NCBI GenBank assembly: GCA_040880025.1
Contig: JBBDJD010000010.1
Location: forward strand, 124,001 to 188,000
DNA length: 64,000 nucleotides
Direction of reading: 5' to 3'
Origin: RCIO01 sp040880025
Lineage (GTDB): Bacteria; Pseudomonadota; Alphaproteobacteria; Rhizobiales; Rhizobiaceae
Positions 7,954 through 17,224 of the stretch are shown in pieces. Below the pieces are notes generated by a model. The model ran no database searches. It saw nothing but the letters and a program-made list of their open reading frames with translations, and was not told the origin of the DNA. The translations under genes were made by a program, and so were the position numbers. Each line of letters begins with the position of its first letter. Within the stretch, counting starts at the first letter, position 1.

Positions 7954-9083
7954 CGTTCGATCTGCTCTGAAAGAAATGATCTGACTTCGGAAGCCGGCAC
8001 GTCCTTCGCCACGAATGCCTGTCCGACCCCGCGGGTCAGGATGAATGTCAGCGACCCCCGCGAAACTTTCTTGTCCTGCCTGATATAGTCCATCAGCCCG
8101 TCGGCGCCAGGCAGCGGGCCCGGAATATCGGCCAGGCGCCAAGGCAGGCCGACGGTCTTCAGATGCGCTTCGACCCTGTCGGCATCGTCCGGGCTGGCGA
8201 GGTTCATCCGCGCGGAGAAACGGTGCGCAAGCGCCATGCCGATGGCCACGCCTTCGCCATGGACGAGGCGGGCGCCGTCATAGCCGGTCGCGGCTTCCAG
8301 CGCGTGGCCGAACGTGTGGCCCAGATTGAGAAGCGCCCGGTCGCCGGTCTCGCGCTCGTCGCGCGCCACGACCTCGGCCTTGGCGCGGCAGGAACCGGCG
8401 ATGGCTTCGGTGCGGGCGGGGCCGCCTGCAAACACGTCGCGCCAGTTTGTCTCCAGCCAGGCGAAGAATTGCGGCCGGTCGATCAGCCCGTATTTGGCGA
8501 CTTCCGCGTAACCTGCCCTGAATTCGCGCTCCGGCAAGGTGTCGAGCACGGCGGTGTCCGAAAGAACCAGGCTCGGCTGGTGGAACGCACCGATCAGGTT
8601 CTTGCCGTGCGGGCTGTTGATGCCGGTCTTGCCGCCGACGGAGGAATCCACCTGGGCCAGCAGCGAGGTTGGCATCTGCACCAGCCTCATGCCGCGCCGG
8701 ACGATGGCCGCGGCAAAGCCCGTGAGATCGCCGATTACGCCGCCGCCCAGCGCGATAACGATGTCGCCGCGCTCAAGACGCGCCGCCAGCACGGCATCGA
8801 CGACGTGCTGGAGCGCGTCGAAATTCTTGGTTTTCTCCCCCGGTTCCATCACGATGGCCGTATGGTCGATGCCGGCTGCGTTCAGGCTCGCCTCAAGCGT
8901 CGCCAGATGGCTGGCCGCGACGTTGCCGTCCGTGACGATGGCGGCGCGGGCACCCGGAAAAGCGCCAGCGATCCGGTCGCCCGCCTGTTCGATCAACCCC
9001 GCGCCGATGACGATATCGTAGGCGCGCTCGGCAAGGCCGACATGCACGATCTGGGCTGCGGCGGGATCGGGAGCTGTCGTCAT
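7950..9083 (-). CDS. aroB: 3-dehydroquinate synthase
   Basis: AroB, 377 residues, full length. It cyclises DAHP to 3-dehydroquinate, the second shikimate-pathway step, with NAD and a divalent metal. Visible signatures are EPGEKTKN, ALGGGVIGDLTGFAA (dinucleotide site), QMPTSLLAQVDSSVGGKTGIN and the metal-binding histidines in LNLGHTFGHALE and VHGEGVAIGM. The start codon overlaps the aroK stop by 4 bases, so the two are translationally coupled. Confidence 0.97.
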   Translation of the reverse strand: MTTAPDPAAAQIVHVGLAERAYDIVIGAGLIEQAGDRIAGAFPGARAAIVTDGNVAASHLATLEASLNAAGIDHTAIVMEPGEKTKNFDALQHVVDAVLAARLERGDIVIALGGGVIGDLTGFAAAIVRRGMRLVQMPTSLLAQVDSSVGGKTGINSPHGKNLIGAFHQPSLVLSDTAVLDTLPEREFRAGYAEVAKYGLIDRPQFFAWLETNWRDVFAGGPARTEAIAGSCRAKAEVVARDERETGDRALLNLGHTFGHALEAATGYDGARLVHGEGVAIGMALAHRFSARMNLASPDDADRVEAHLKTVGLPWRLADIPGPLPGADGLMDYIRQDKKVSRGSLTFILTRGVGQAFVAKDVPASEVRSFLSEQIER

Positions 9084-9664
9084 GGTGTTTCTTCGGACAA
9101 ATGGGCCAGGATTGCAGCGACAACCTCGTCGGCGATCACTTCGCGCCGGTCATCGCGCGTGTTCACGGTCACGTCCGCTGTCGCATAGATCGGGTAGCGT
9201 GCCTTCATCAGGTTTTCCATGATTTCGCGCGGGTTGCCCGTCTTCAACAGCGGCCGTGTCTGCTTCTTCATGACCCGCGCCATGAGCGTGTCGATATCGG
9301 CCTTGAGCCACACGGAAATGCCCGCCTCACCGATCGCCGCCCTGGTATCGGCATTCATGAACGCCCCGCCGCCGGTCGCAACCACGCATGGCGCCTCCAG
9401 AAGCAGGCGGACGATTACGCGCTGTTCGAGCGAACGGAACTCGGCCTCGCCATAAGCGTCGAACAGATCCGCAACCGTCATGCGCGAGGCCTTTTCGATC
9501 TCATGGTCGCTGTCGGAAAACGGCAGGCCGATGGATGACGCAACCCGGCGGCCTATCGCCGTCTTGCCGGCTCCCATCAGTCCCACGAAGACGATCGCGC
9601 GGCCGCCAAGCCGCTCGCCCAGTTCCGCCGCGCGGCCCGATGCCGTGATTGCCGAAGTCGCCAT
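9080..9664 (-). CDS. aroK: Shikimate kinase
   Basis: AroK, 194 residues. It phosphorylates shikimate at the 3-hydroxyl. The P-loop GLMGAGKT (residues 28-35), the shikimate-binding FSDSDHEIE and the GGGAFM motif are intact. It has a slightly long N-terminus of about 20 residues, as rhizobial AroK proteins do. It is the first gene of the aroK-aroB-CNNM unit; its promoter should lie in the 135-base gap before the divergent 48-residue gene. Confidence 0.97.
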   Translation of the reverse strand: MATSAITASGRAAELGERLGGRAIVFVGLMGAGKTAIGRRVASSIGLPFSDSDHEIEKASRMTVADLFDAYGEAEFRSLEQRVIVRLLLEAPCVVATGGGAFMNADTRAAIGEAGISVWLKADIDTLMARVMKKQTRPLLKTGNPREIMENLMKARYPIYATADVTVNTRDDRREVIADEVVAAILAHLSEETP

Positions 9665-9799
9665 ATTCCTGCCCTTGGCAGCGGTTTCGACATGAAAACC
9701 TGCGTTTCGTCAAGCCAGCCGCCCGGCTTGCGCGGGTTGCATTGAAGCCGGGCCCAGCCCATAACGGCCAACCGGCGCCCAAGAAAAAGTCCATCGCCC

Positions 9800-9946
9800 A
9801 TGCCGACCCTTTTCCGCCTGCTGCTGGTCATCGCCATCATCATCGGCGCCGTCTATGGCGGAATGTTCGCGCTGGCGAATTACGTCAAACCCAATACCGG
9901 CGAAATCTCCGTGCGGATACCGCCGGACCGCATCAACCGTCAGTAA
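9800..9946 (+). CDS. Small single-pass membrane protein (48 residues)
   Basis: An ATG at 9800 opens a 48-residue frame ending at TAA 9944-9946. Residues 4-30 form one strong transmembrane helix (RLLLVIAIIIGAVYGGMFAL); a short tail ends in IPPDRINRQ. The frame uses GC-rich neighbour-like codons, stops 4 bases before the xerD ATG, and lies where other Rhizobiales have a short conserved gene between aroK and xerD. Function unknown. Confidence 0.7.
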   Translation: MPTLFRLLLVIAIIIGAVYGGMFALANYVKPNTGEISVRIPPDRINRQ

Positions 9947-9950
9947 CGCG

Positions 9951-10874
9951 ATGCGCGACGGCGCCCGGATCGAAGCCTTCCTGGAAATGATGAGCGCCGA
10001 GCGCGGGGCAAGCGACAACACGCTCGACGCCTATCGCCGCGACCTTGAAGACGCCGCCGAAATGCTGGCCGGGGCATGGGGCGGCATCGCTGCGGCTCCC
10101 GCCAGCGCGGTGCGCGACCATGTCGCGGGCCTGAGTGCGCGCGGCATGGCCGCTTCGACCCAGGCGCGCAAGCTCTCCGCGCTGCGCCAGTTCTACAGGT
10201 TCCTGTTCACCGAAGGTCTGCGCGGCGACGACCCGACCGGCACGCTCGACGCTCCGCGCCGTGAACGGTCCCTTCCCAAGGTGCTGAGCGAAGCGGACGT
10301 CGATGCGCTGATCGAACTCGCCGCGGCGGAGGCCGACAACCCGCCGCCCGGAATCGACCGGCTGGCGGCCGTCAGGCTGCATACGCTCACTGAAGTGCTC
10401 TACGCAACCGGTCTTCGCGTCTCCGAACTCGTCAGCCTGCCGCTGTCGGTGGCAAAGCGCGACGACCGCTATTTCACCGTCACCGGCAAGGGCAACAAGG
10501 ATCGGCTCGTGCCCCTTTCGGCCCGGGGGCGCGAGGCGATGCGCAAATGGCTTACAGCCCGCCGCGAACGGCCGAAGCTGGCCGAAAGCCCGTATCTGTT
10601 TCCCGCACTGTCGGACAGCGGACACCTGCCGCGCCAGGTATTCGCACGTGAGCTCAAGGCGCTTGCCGCCCGGGCCGGAATCAATTCGTCACTGATTTCG
10701 CCGCATGTGCTCCGGCACGCCTTTGCCAGCCACCTCCTGCAGAACGGCGCCGACCTGCGCGTGGTGCAGCAATTGCTTGGCCACTCCGATATTTCCACCA
10801 CGCAAATCTATACCCATGTGCTCGAAAAGCGGCTGATCGAACTGGTCAACCGGCACCACCCGCTTGCCGATTAG
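9951..10874 (+). CDS. xerD: Tyrosine recombinase XerD
   Basis: A 307-residue tyrosine recombinase. With XerC it resolves chromosome dimers at dif during division. The N-terminal SAM-like core-binding domain spans about 6-90. The catalytic residues are all visible: R156 in ATGLRVSEL, K180 in TGKGNKDR, H252-x-x-R255 in HVLRHAFASH, H277 in LLGHSDI and Y286 in TQIYTHV. The start at 9951 gives the usual length and lies 4 bases after the small upstream gene; the frame opens further upstream, inside that gene. Core gene context argues against a mobile-element integrase. Confidence 0.93.
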   Translation: MRDGARIEAFLEMMSAERGASDNTLDAYRRDLEDAAEMLAGAWGGIAAAPASAVRDHVAGLSARGMAASTQARKLSALRQFYRFLFTEGLRGDDPTGTLDAPRRERSLPKVLSEADVDALIELAAAEADNPPPGIDRLAAVRLHTLTEVLYATGLRVSELVSLPLSVAKRDDRYFTVTGKGNKDRLVPLSARGREAMRKWLTARRERPKLAESPYLFPALSDSGHLPRQVFARELKALAARAGINSSLISPHVLRHAFASHLLQNGADLRVVQQLLGHSDISTTQIYTHVLEKRLIELVNRHHPLAD

Positions 10875-10959
10875 AGCCGTGACCGCTATTTGAGGCCCTG
10901 TTCCCCGTCGCCATGGTCCGACCGGGCCGACACAGTTTCGTTCAAGCTTCGTAAGGCGA

Positions 10960-11910
10960 ATGTATAATTATCTGGATTTCGAAAAGCCGGTTCAGGATCT
11001 CGAAGGCCAGATTCTTGAACTTCGCCGCCTTGCCGATGCGGGCGAAGCCGTCGACGTAGCCGACGAGATCCAGCGTCTCGAAAAACGCGCGCGCGATGCG
11101 TTGCGCGACATCTACAAGGCGCTGACCCCGTGGCAGAAGGCGCAGGTCGCGCGTCACGCCGACCGGCCGCATTGCCTATCCTATGTCAACGCGCTGATGA
11201 CCGACTTCACGCCGCTGGCCGGCGACCGCTCCTTTGGCGAGGACGAAGCGATCGTGTGCGGGCTCGCCCGCTTCCGCGGCGAGGCGGTGGCCGTGATCGG
11301 CCAGGAAAAAGGTTCCGACACCAAGGGCCGGCTCAAGCACAATTTCGGGATGGCGCGGCCTGAAGGCTACCGCAAGGCGGTTCGCGTTATGGAGCTCGCC
11401 GACCGGTTCGGCATTCCGCTGGTCAGCCTTGTCGACACCGCCGGCGCCTATCCCGGCATCGGCGCGGAAGAGCGCGGACAGGCCGAGGCGATCGCCCGCT
11501 CCACGTCAACATCGCTCGCGCTCAAGGTGCCGACGATCAGCGTCATTATCGGCGAGGGCGGCTCGGGCGGCGCGATTGCCATCGCCACCGCCAACCGCGT
11601 CTACATGCTCGAACACGCGATCTATTCGGTGATCTCGCCGGAAGGCGCAGCATCGATCCTCTGGCACGACGCAAGCCGGGCCAAGGACGCCGCCACCAAC
11701 ATGAAGATCACCGCCCAGGATCTTCTGGGACTGAAGATCATCGACGAGATCATTCCCGAACCGCTTGGCGGCGCCCATCGCGCGCCCGACAAGGTGATCG
11801 CGGAAGCTGGCGACAAGATTGCCGCCGGCTTCGCCGAACTGGCCGGTTCCAACCTCGATTACCGCGAGCACAGACGCGAGAAATTCCTCGCCATCGGCCG
11901 AGACCTGTAG
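10960..11910 (+). CDS. accA: Acetyl-CoA carboxylase carboxyltransferase subunit alpha
   Basis: AccA, 316 residues, normal length. With AccD it moves the carboxyl group from biotin to acetyl-CoA, the committed step of fatty-acid synthesis. The N-terminal coiled region (LDFEKPVQDLEGQI..LR) and the crotonase-like core with GRLKHNFGMARPEGYRKA, DTAGAYPGIGAEERGQ and GEGGSGGAIAI are typical. AAGG lies 7 bases before the ATG. xerD next to accA is a common rhizobial arrangement. Confidence 0.97.
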   Translation: MYNYLDFEKPVQDLEGQILELRRLADAGEAVDVADEIQRLEKRARDALRDIYKALTPWQKAQVARHADRPHCLSYVNALMTDFTPLAGDRSFGEDEAIVCGLARFRGEAVAVIGQEKGSDTKGRLKHNFGMARPEGYRKAVRVMELADRFGIPLVSLVDTAGAYPGIGAEERGQAEAIARSTSTSLALKVPTISVIIGEGGSGGAIAIATANRVYMLEHAIYSVISPEGAASILWHDASRAKDAATNMKITAQDLLGLKIIDEIIPEPLGGAHRAPDKVIAEAGDKIAAGFAELAGSNLDYREHRREKFLAIGRDL

Positions 11911-12114
11911 TCCAGGCGCGGTTTCGACACCGATTCTGCCCTCTTTTGCCACATTCTTGCCGCGCCTTTCAGTTCAATGACAAAGGCGTGAGAGGTCGTT
12001 GCGCCAACTTGCGGTAAGGAAATTTCAAGCATAACCGCATTAGGTGCAATGAGTGAGGATCGCGGCAGGTATCCGAACCGCGCCGCCATGGGACAAGTTC
12101 AGATCATATCGTCA

Positions 12115-13338
12115 ATGGTAATCAATATTGCGCGTACCGTCCTGATTGTCGCCGCGCTGGCACTTGCCGGGTGCAACGAGACGCTCGAGGACATTTCCCC
12201 GAAGGCCGAAAAGCAGCTTCCCGAGAAGCTGGTTCAGTCGCTGCGCGCGCGCGGCATGACCAAGACCTCGGCCATCATGCTTCGCATCTTCAAGGAAGAA
12301 GGCAAGCTGGAGATCTGGAAGCAGAAGGACACCGGCCGCTACGCGATGGCGACGAGCTACGATATCTGCAAATGGTCGGGCAAGCTGGGCCCCAAATTTA
12401 CCGAGGGTGATCGCCAGGCGCCCGAAGGTTTCTACGCCATTCGCCCCTGGCAGATGAACCCCAAGTCGAATTATCACCTCGCCTTCAACATCGGCTATCC
12501 GAACAATTTCGACCGGGTCCACGGCCGCACCGGCTCCAACCTCATGGTGCATGGCGCATGTTCGTCGGCCGGCTGCTATTCGATGTCGGACGAGCAGGTT
12601 GAGCAGATCTACGCCTTCGCCCGCGACGCCTTCCGCGGCGGACAGGAAGAGTTCCAGGTTCAGGCTTTTCCCTTCCGCATGACGGCGGAGAACATGGCCC
12701 GCTACCGCGGCGATCCGAACTACGAGTTCTGGACGATGCTGAAGGAAGGCTACGACCATTTCGAGATCACGAAAGTGCCTCCGAAGGTCGATGTCTGCGG
12801 CCGCCGCTACATATTCAATAGCCTCCCCGAGGAAGGCCGGTCCTTCTCACCGGCCGCCGCCTGCCCGGCGATGGTGCAGCCGGCGCCGCTTCAGACCGCC
12901 TACCAGTCATATCAGCGGCAGTACGATGCGGCGTTTTCCGCCGCGTTGGGTGAAGCGGCAAACAAGAAATCACCCTCTCCGAGCATCGAGGGTTTCCGCG
13001 AAGCGGCGGTCGTGGCGGACTGGTCGCGGCGGCGCGCGCGCGGCGAGAAGGTGACGCGCCTCCCGCCGAACCTGCAACCGCCTGAGCCGCAGGTGGCCGC
13101 GGCGCCAAGACCGCGTCCGGAACCGGACGTTCAGACAGCCGCCCAGGAGCCCGAGGGTACGCCGCTGGCAGCCGAGACGGAAGCCAACGCTTCGGTTGCG
13201 CAGGCGGCCGCCGTATCGCAGACCGAGGCCGGCGCCCCGACGCCTTCCGGGAATCCGCAGACCGCGGATGCCGCCGATGCGGGCGGAGGCAAGAATCCGC
13301 TGAAGCGCCTCTGGGGCATGTTCAAGCGCGACAATTGA
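12115..13338 (+). CDS. L,D-transpeptidase (YkuD domain) lipoprotein
   Basis: The ATG at 12115 begins an ideal lipoprotein signal: a hydrophobic stretch ending LALAGC, with C20 as the lipidation site. In-frame ATGs at 12049 and 12088 would add residues before it. A YkuD-type domain spans about 50-240. The active site reads H146-G and S-A-G-C154-Y-S, so catalytic Cys and His are present. It is of the YafK-like murein L,D-transpeptidase group, expected to crosslink or edit peptidoglycan in the periplasm. The last 150 residues are a Pro/Ala/Glu-rich low-complexity tail that ends in a short basic segment. tusA starts in its stop codon. About 200 bases upstream of 12115 contain no other gene. Confidence 0.82.
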   Translation: MVINIARTVLIVAALALAGCNETLEDISPKAEKQLPEKLVQSLRARGMTKTSAIMLRIFKEEGKLEIWKQKDTGRYAMATSYDICKWSGKLGPKFTEGDRQAPEGFYAIRPWQMNPKSNYHLAFNIGYPNNFDRVHGRTGSNLMVHGACSSAGCYSMSDEQVEQIYAFARDAFRGGQEEFQVQAFPFRMTAENMARYRGDPNYEFWTMLKEGYDHFEITKVPPKVDVCGRRYIFNSLPEEGRSFSPAAACPAMVQPAPLQTAYQSYQRQYDAAFSAALGEAANKKSPSPSIEGFREAAVVADWSRRRARGEKVTRLPPNLQPPEPQVAAAPRPRPEPDVQTAAQEPEGTPLAAETEANASVAQAAAVSQTEAGAPTPSGNPQTADAADAGGGKNPLKRLWGMFKRDN

Positions 13339-13574
13339 CGCCTGAAGCTCCCGAAACCTACGATCTTCGCGGGCTGAACTGCCCACTTCCGGTCTTGCGC
13401 ACCCGCAAGCGCCTTGCCGCGATGTCGCCGGGCGCCCGCCTCGTGATCAGGACCACCGACCCAATGGCGGCGATCGATATTCCGGCATTCTGCCGCGACG
13501 ACGGCCACCGATTGCTCGCCATGGAGACGGTCCCCGAAGGGCACTGCTTCACGCTGGAAAGAGGGTCGCGCTAG
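13335..13574 (+). CDS. TusA/SirA-family sulfurtransferase
   Basis: A 79-residue TusA-like protein. The family CPxP motif is present (C16-P-L-P19), where the Cys carries persulfide sulfur for tRNA thiolation or molybdenum-cofactor work. It starts at TTG 13335, overlapping the TGA of the upstream lipoprotein gene by 4 bases (TTGA), so translation is probably coupled. The link to a cell-wall enzyme has no obvious meaning and may be only transcriptional. It converges on the COG0523 GTPase gene with a 6-base gap. Confidence 0.85.
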   Translation: MTPEAPETYDLRGLNCPLPVLRTRKRLAAMSPGARLVIRTTDPMAAIDIPAFCRDDGHRLLAMETVPEGHCFTLERGSR

Positions 13575-13580
13575 CGCGAA

Positions 13581-14669
13581 TCAGCGGGACAGGCCGGGAA
13601 TGGCCAGCGGATTGTCCTCGAGCGCCGCGCGGTCGGGCGTGTCGACCGCCGGCTTGCCGGTGAAGGCTGCAAACAGCCGCCGCACATAGGTCTCATCCAT
13701 GCCGTCGGTGATGAAGACAAGGCGCGTGCCGCGCGGCTCGCCCTGCGGCCATCGCGGCAGTCGCGCGGGCGGATGCATCAGCTTTTGCACCGCATGCAGG
13801 ACCAGAGGCCGGTCGGGATCGTCCGTGAGCTGCACGATGCCCTTCATGCGCAGCAGGTTCTCGCCCTGCGTCGAACGGACCAGATCGAGAAACATCTCCA
13901 CGGCGTTCTGGTCGACCGGCCCGTCATGAACCAGCGAGAAGCTGCGAATGCGGTCGCCGTGGTGATGATGGTCGTCGCCGTCATGATGGTGATGATCATG
14001 ATCCGCTTCGCCAAGCCAGCGCGTGACGTCGGCGGATTTGGTGGCCGGATCGTAGAGCCCGCAATCGAGCAGCGCGGCGACGCCGGTCTGCTCGGCGGAA
14101 ACGTCGATGATCGGCGCAGACGGGTTCAGGGCGCGCAACGCGCTACGCAGTTCCGCCAGCGTGCCTGCATCCGCCAAATCCATCTTGGTGACGGCGATGC
14201 GATCGGCAACCGCGACTTGCCGCGCCGCCTCATTGTGTTTGCTCAGCGCGACCGGTCCGTTCACGGCGTCGACCACCGCGATGACGCCGCTCAGCCTGAG
14301 TGCCGCGACCATGGCGGGGTGACCCATCAGCGTCTGCAGCACGGGTACGGGATCGGCAAGACCCGTCGTTTCCACCACAATGCGCTCCAGCGCGGGGATG
14401 CGTCCGGTCTGCGCCCGGTCGACCAGATCCGCGATCGTGTCGACCAGTTCTCCGCGCACGGTACAGCACACACAGCCGTCGGAGAGCTCGATGACACCGT
14501 CCGACGATTGTTCGACCAGCAGATGGTCGATCGAAACGTCGCCGAATTCATTGATGATGACGGCCGTATTGGTGACCGAAGGGTCCTTGAGGATGCGGTT
14601 GAGAAGCGTCGTCTTTCCCGCGCCCAGAAAGCCGGTGATGACGGTGACCGCTATCGGATCGAGAGGCAT
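13581..14669 (-). CDS. COG0523 (CobW-family) GTP-dependent metallochaperone
   Basis: A 362-residue G3E-family GTPase. P-loop GFLGAGKT at residues 13-20, the metal-binding CVCC motif (C66, C68, C69) and a histidine-rich loop near residue 230-245 (HDHHHHDGDDHHHHGD) are visible. The C-terminal CobW_C domain follows. The His-rich loop favours a zinc (or cobalt/nickel) chaperone over cobalamin synthesis; no cobalamin gene is nearby. It lies 9 bases after dacA on the same strand, so the two are probably co-transcribed. No Zur box was identified. Confidence 0.88.
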   Translation of the reverse strand: MPLDPIAVTVITGFLGAGKTTLLNRILKDPSVTNTAVIINEFGDVSIDHLLVEQSSDGVIELSDGCVCCTVRGELVDTIADLVDRAQTGRIPALERIVVETTGLADPVPVLQTLMGHPAMVAALRLSGVIAVVDAVNGPVALSKHNEAARQVAVADRIAVTKMDLADAGTLAELRSALRALNPSAPIIDVSAEQTGVAALLDCGLYDPATKSADVTRWLGEADHDHHHHDGDDHHHHGDRIRSFSLVHDGPVDQNAVEMFLDLVRSTQGENLLRMKGIVQLTDDPDRPLVLHAVQKLMHPPARLPRWPQGEPRGTRLVFITDGMDETYVRRLFAAFTGKPAVDTPDRAALEDNPLAIPGLSR

Positions 14670-14678
14670 TGTGTCGGT

Positions 14679-15773
14679 TCAGCCGCCCTCGGGGACGCCC
14701 GGCGTGTAGTCCGGCCGCGGCGTTGGGATGGGCACATTGGCGACACGGGCCGACACCGGCATTGGTCCCTCCGCCCCACCGGTTCCGACCTGGACGACGC
14801 GTCTTGGGCGGTCGAACTCGCTCATATAGGGCGAACGGATGACCCGACGGCCTTTTTCGTCGCGTTGTGCAAGCCGCTCCTGCCGGGCCTCAGCCGTACA
14901 AATCATCGGCCGCATGTTGGTCGCCGTCGTGCGCATCGCGCCATGTGGCTGCATGCCGGCCAGCCGCGGCGCGCCGAATGTCGACCGCGAAAACCCCTTG
15001 GTGAGCAGTTCGGCCGCCAGTTCGGCGCGTTCCTCTACCGATTCCGAGCCCAGCACCACGGCAATCACGCGCTTTCCGCGGCGTTGCGCCGAGGCAACGA
15101 GATTGAAGCCCGACGGGCAGGTGTAGCCGGTCTTCATGCCGTCGGCGCCATCGAAACGGCCGATCAGCGAATTGTGGTTGTTCATGCGCGATTTGCCCGC
15201 CTGGATCGCCTCCAAGGCGAAATAGCCGTCATATTGCGGAAATTCGCGCCGTATCGCCGTGGCGAGAACGGCCATGTCGCGCGCGGTGGTGTACTGGTCG
15301 TCGGAATGCCAGCCATGGGCGTTGACCCAGTGCGAACCGGTCATGCCGAGACGCCGCGCCTCCGCGTTCATGCGGCTGGCGAAGGCCGCTTCCGATCCGG
15401 CAACGCTCTCCCCGACGGCGGTGGCAACGTCGTTGGCTGACTTCACCATCAATATCTTGATCGCATTGTCGAAGGTGAGCACGGTGCCCGGCTTGTAGCC
15501 CATCTTGCTCGGCTGTTCCCTGGCTGCGTTCGCAGACACGACAACGGGCGACTTCAACGTGATCTCGCCCGCCCGAACGGCGCGGAATACGACATAAGTT
15601 GTCATCAGCTTGGTCAGCGAGGCCGGGTACCAGCGCCTGAACGGCTCCGATTCCTCAAGCACCCGCCCGCTATTGGCATCGACCACGACATATGGACCGG
15701 CGACGGCGCTACCGCTCGCGCCGAGCACTGCCACAACCATCAATAGCCGGATCAACGAAACCCGCATGCGCAT
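14679..15773 (-). CDS. D-alanyl-D-alanine carboxypeptidase (PBP5/6-like)
   Basis: A 364-residue peptidase S11 protein. A signal peptide spans about 1-26. The three penicilloyl-serine motifs are intact: SLTK (52-55), SAN (112-114) and KTG (214-216). It trims the terminal D-Ala from peptidoglycan pentapeptides in the periplasm. The C-terminus after residue 280 is low-complexity and rich in Pro and Arg, not a clear PBP5 C-terminal domain. It is the first gene of a pair with the COG0523 GTPase. Confidence 0.92.
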   Translation of the reverse strand: MRMRVSLIRLLMVVAVLGASGSAVAGPYVVVDANSGRVLEESEPFRRWYPASLTKLMTTYVVFRAVRAGEITLKSPVVVSANAAREQPSKMGYKPGTVLTFDNAIKILMVKSANDVATAVGESVAGSEAAFASRMNAEARRLGMTGSHWVNAHGWHSDDQYTTARDMAVLATAIRREFPQYDGYFALEAIQAGKSRMNNHNSLIGRFDGADGMKTGYTCPSGFNLVASAQRRGKRVIAVVLGSESVEERAELAAELLTKGFSRSTFGAPRLAGMQPHGAMRTTATNMRPMICTAEARQERLAQRDEKGRRVIRSPYMSEFDRPRRVVQVGTGGAEGPMPVSARVANVPIPTPRPDYTPGVPEGG

Positions 15774-15982
15774 TCGCTACCCCATTTCGCCCTTGCCGTT
15801 TCGGCAACGGTGTCACTAAGATTTGCCAGGCTCAAGCGGCGAATGGTGAAAATTCGCCAGCGAGGGCCAATCACTGGTTAGCTCTGCTATCTACCTCATA
15901 TGTCGCCAAAATGGCAAAGTGGCGCTCTCACAATTGCGCGAAGCCGTTTGCCTCGGCCGCAACTGAAGGAAAGTACCGCCTG

Positions 15983-17146
15983 ATGCCGATATTGAACCGC
16001 GTTGCCGAAATGCACGACGAAATTACCGGGTGGCGACGTCATCTGCATACCATTCCCGAAATTCTCTACGACGTTCACCAGACCGCTGCCTTTGTCGCCG
16101 AGCGGCTGCGGGAATTCGGCTGCGACGAAGTCGTGACCGGCATCGGCAGGACCGGCGTGGTCGGCATCATCAAGGGCAATCTGGGCGAAGGGCCGAGCGT
16201 GGGACTGCGCGCCGACATGGATGCGCTGCCGCTCAATGAAATCACCGGCAAGGAATGGGCTTCCAAGACCCCCAACAAGATGCACGCATGCGGCCATGAC
16301 GGCCACACCGCCATGCTCTTGGGCGCCGCGAAATATCTGGCGGAGACCCGCAATTTCAAGGGTTCGGTCGCAGTCATCTTCCAGCCGGCCGAGGAAGGCG
16401 GCGCCGGCGGCGACGCGATGGTCAAGGACGGCATGATGGACCGCTTCGGCATCAAGACCGTTTTCGGGATGCACAACATGCCGGGCCTTCCCGTCGGCCA
16501 GTTCGCCATCCGGCAGGGCGCGCTCATGGCCGCCACCGCCGAATTCTGGATCGTGGTCAAGGGCAAGGGCGGACATGCCGCGATGCCCAACGGCACCATT
16601 GATCCCATCGTGATTGGGGCCCAGATCGTGAACGCGCTGCAGACCATCGCCTCTCGCAGCATCGACCCGGTCGAATCCGTGGTCGTTTCCGTCACCAAGT
16701 TCCACGGCGGCGACGCCTTCAACATCATCCCCGAACAGGCCGAGCTCAACGGCACGATACGCACCTTGCGCTCCGAGATAGGCGAGCTCGCCGCCAAGCG
16801 AATGCGCGAGATCTGCGAGGGCATCGCGGCCGCCCACGGGGCGACGGCGGACGTGAAGATCGATTTCAATTATCCTGTCACCTACAACCATCCCGACGAG
16901 ACCGACTTTGCCGCCGGCGTGGCCAAGACGGTTGCCGGTGAACCCAATGTCGAAACCGATGTCCAGCCGGTGATGGGCGGCGAGGATTTTTCCTACATGC
17001 TGGAAGCGCGGCCCGGCGCCTTCATTTTCATGGGCAACGGCGACACCGCCAACCTTCACAACCCCGCCTACGACTTCAACGACGAAGCGATTCCGCACGG
17101 CGTAAGCTATTGGGTAAGACTGGCCGAAAGCGCCCTGGCGGCCTAA
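15983..17146 (+). CDS. M20 family amidohydrolase (hippurate hydrolase-like)
   Basis: A 387-residue M20D metallopeptidase. The first block MHACGHDGHTA (residues 100-110) supplies C103 and H105 as metal ligands; the catalytic FQPAEEG follows, and GGEDFS lies near the C-terminus. A dimerisation domain is inserted between about residues 185 and 300. Members cleave N-acyl amino acids such as hippurate, N-acetyl amino acids or auxin conjugates; the natural substrate is unknown. The ATG at 15983 fits the family start, with GAAGGAAAG upstream. The gene is not in an evident operon. Confidence 0.9.
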   Translation: MPILNRVAEMHDEITGWRRHLHTIPEILYDVHQTAAFVAERLREFGCDEVVTGIGRTGVVGIIKGNLGEGPSVGLRADMDALPLNEITGKEWASKTPNKMHACGHDGHTAMLLGAAKYLAETRNFKGSVAVIFQPAEEGGAGGDAMVKDGMMDRFGIKTVFGMHNMPGLPVGQFAIRQGALMAATAEFWIVVKGKGGHAAMPNGTIDPIVIGAQIVNALQTIASRSIDPVESVVVSVTKFHGGDAFNIIPEQAELNGTIRTLRSEIGELAAKRMREICEGIAAAHGATADVKIDFNYPVTYNHPDETDFAAGVAKTVAGEPNVETDVQPVMGGEDFSYMLEARPGAFIFMGNGDTANLHNPAYDFNDEAIPHGVSYWVRLAESALAA

Positions 17147-17185
17147 ATCCGGCCGAAATCGGCGCGCGTCCGCCTACAAACATGC

Positions 17186-17214
17186 TTGGCGGCGCGCGCC
17201 TCAGCCGTTATGTC
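17186..17214 (+). promoter_or_regulatory. Promoter of tRNA-Arg
   Basis: TTGGCG (17186-17191) and TATGTC (17209-17214) are 17 bases apart; the start would fall a few bases before the tRNA at 17225. Confidence 0.55.
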
Positions 17215-17224
17215 TCGCTCGCGT

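Noticed and set aside
9951..10874. XerD-like gene as a mobile-element integrase
   Set aside because: It lies in a conserved core order (aroK, small membrane gene, xerD, accA) and has the XerD length and motifs; no cargo or att repeats.
13773..15440. A 555-codon plus-strand frame over the COG0523 GTPase and dacA genes
   Set aside because: Antisense to two genes with intact active sites; its own translation has no domain.
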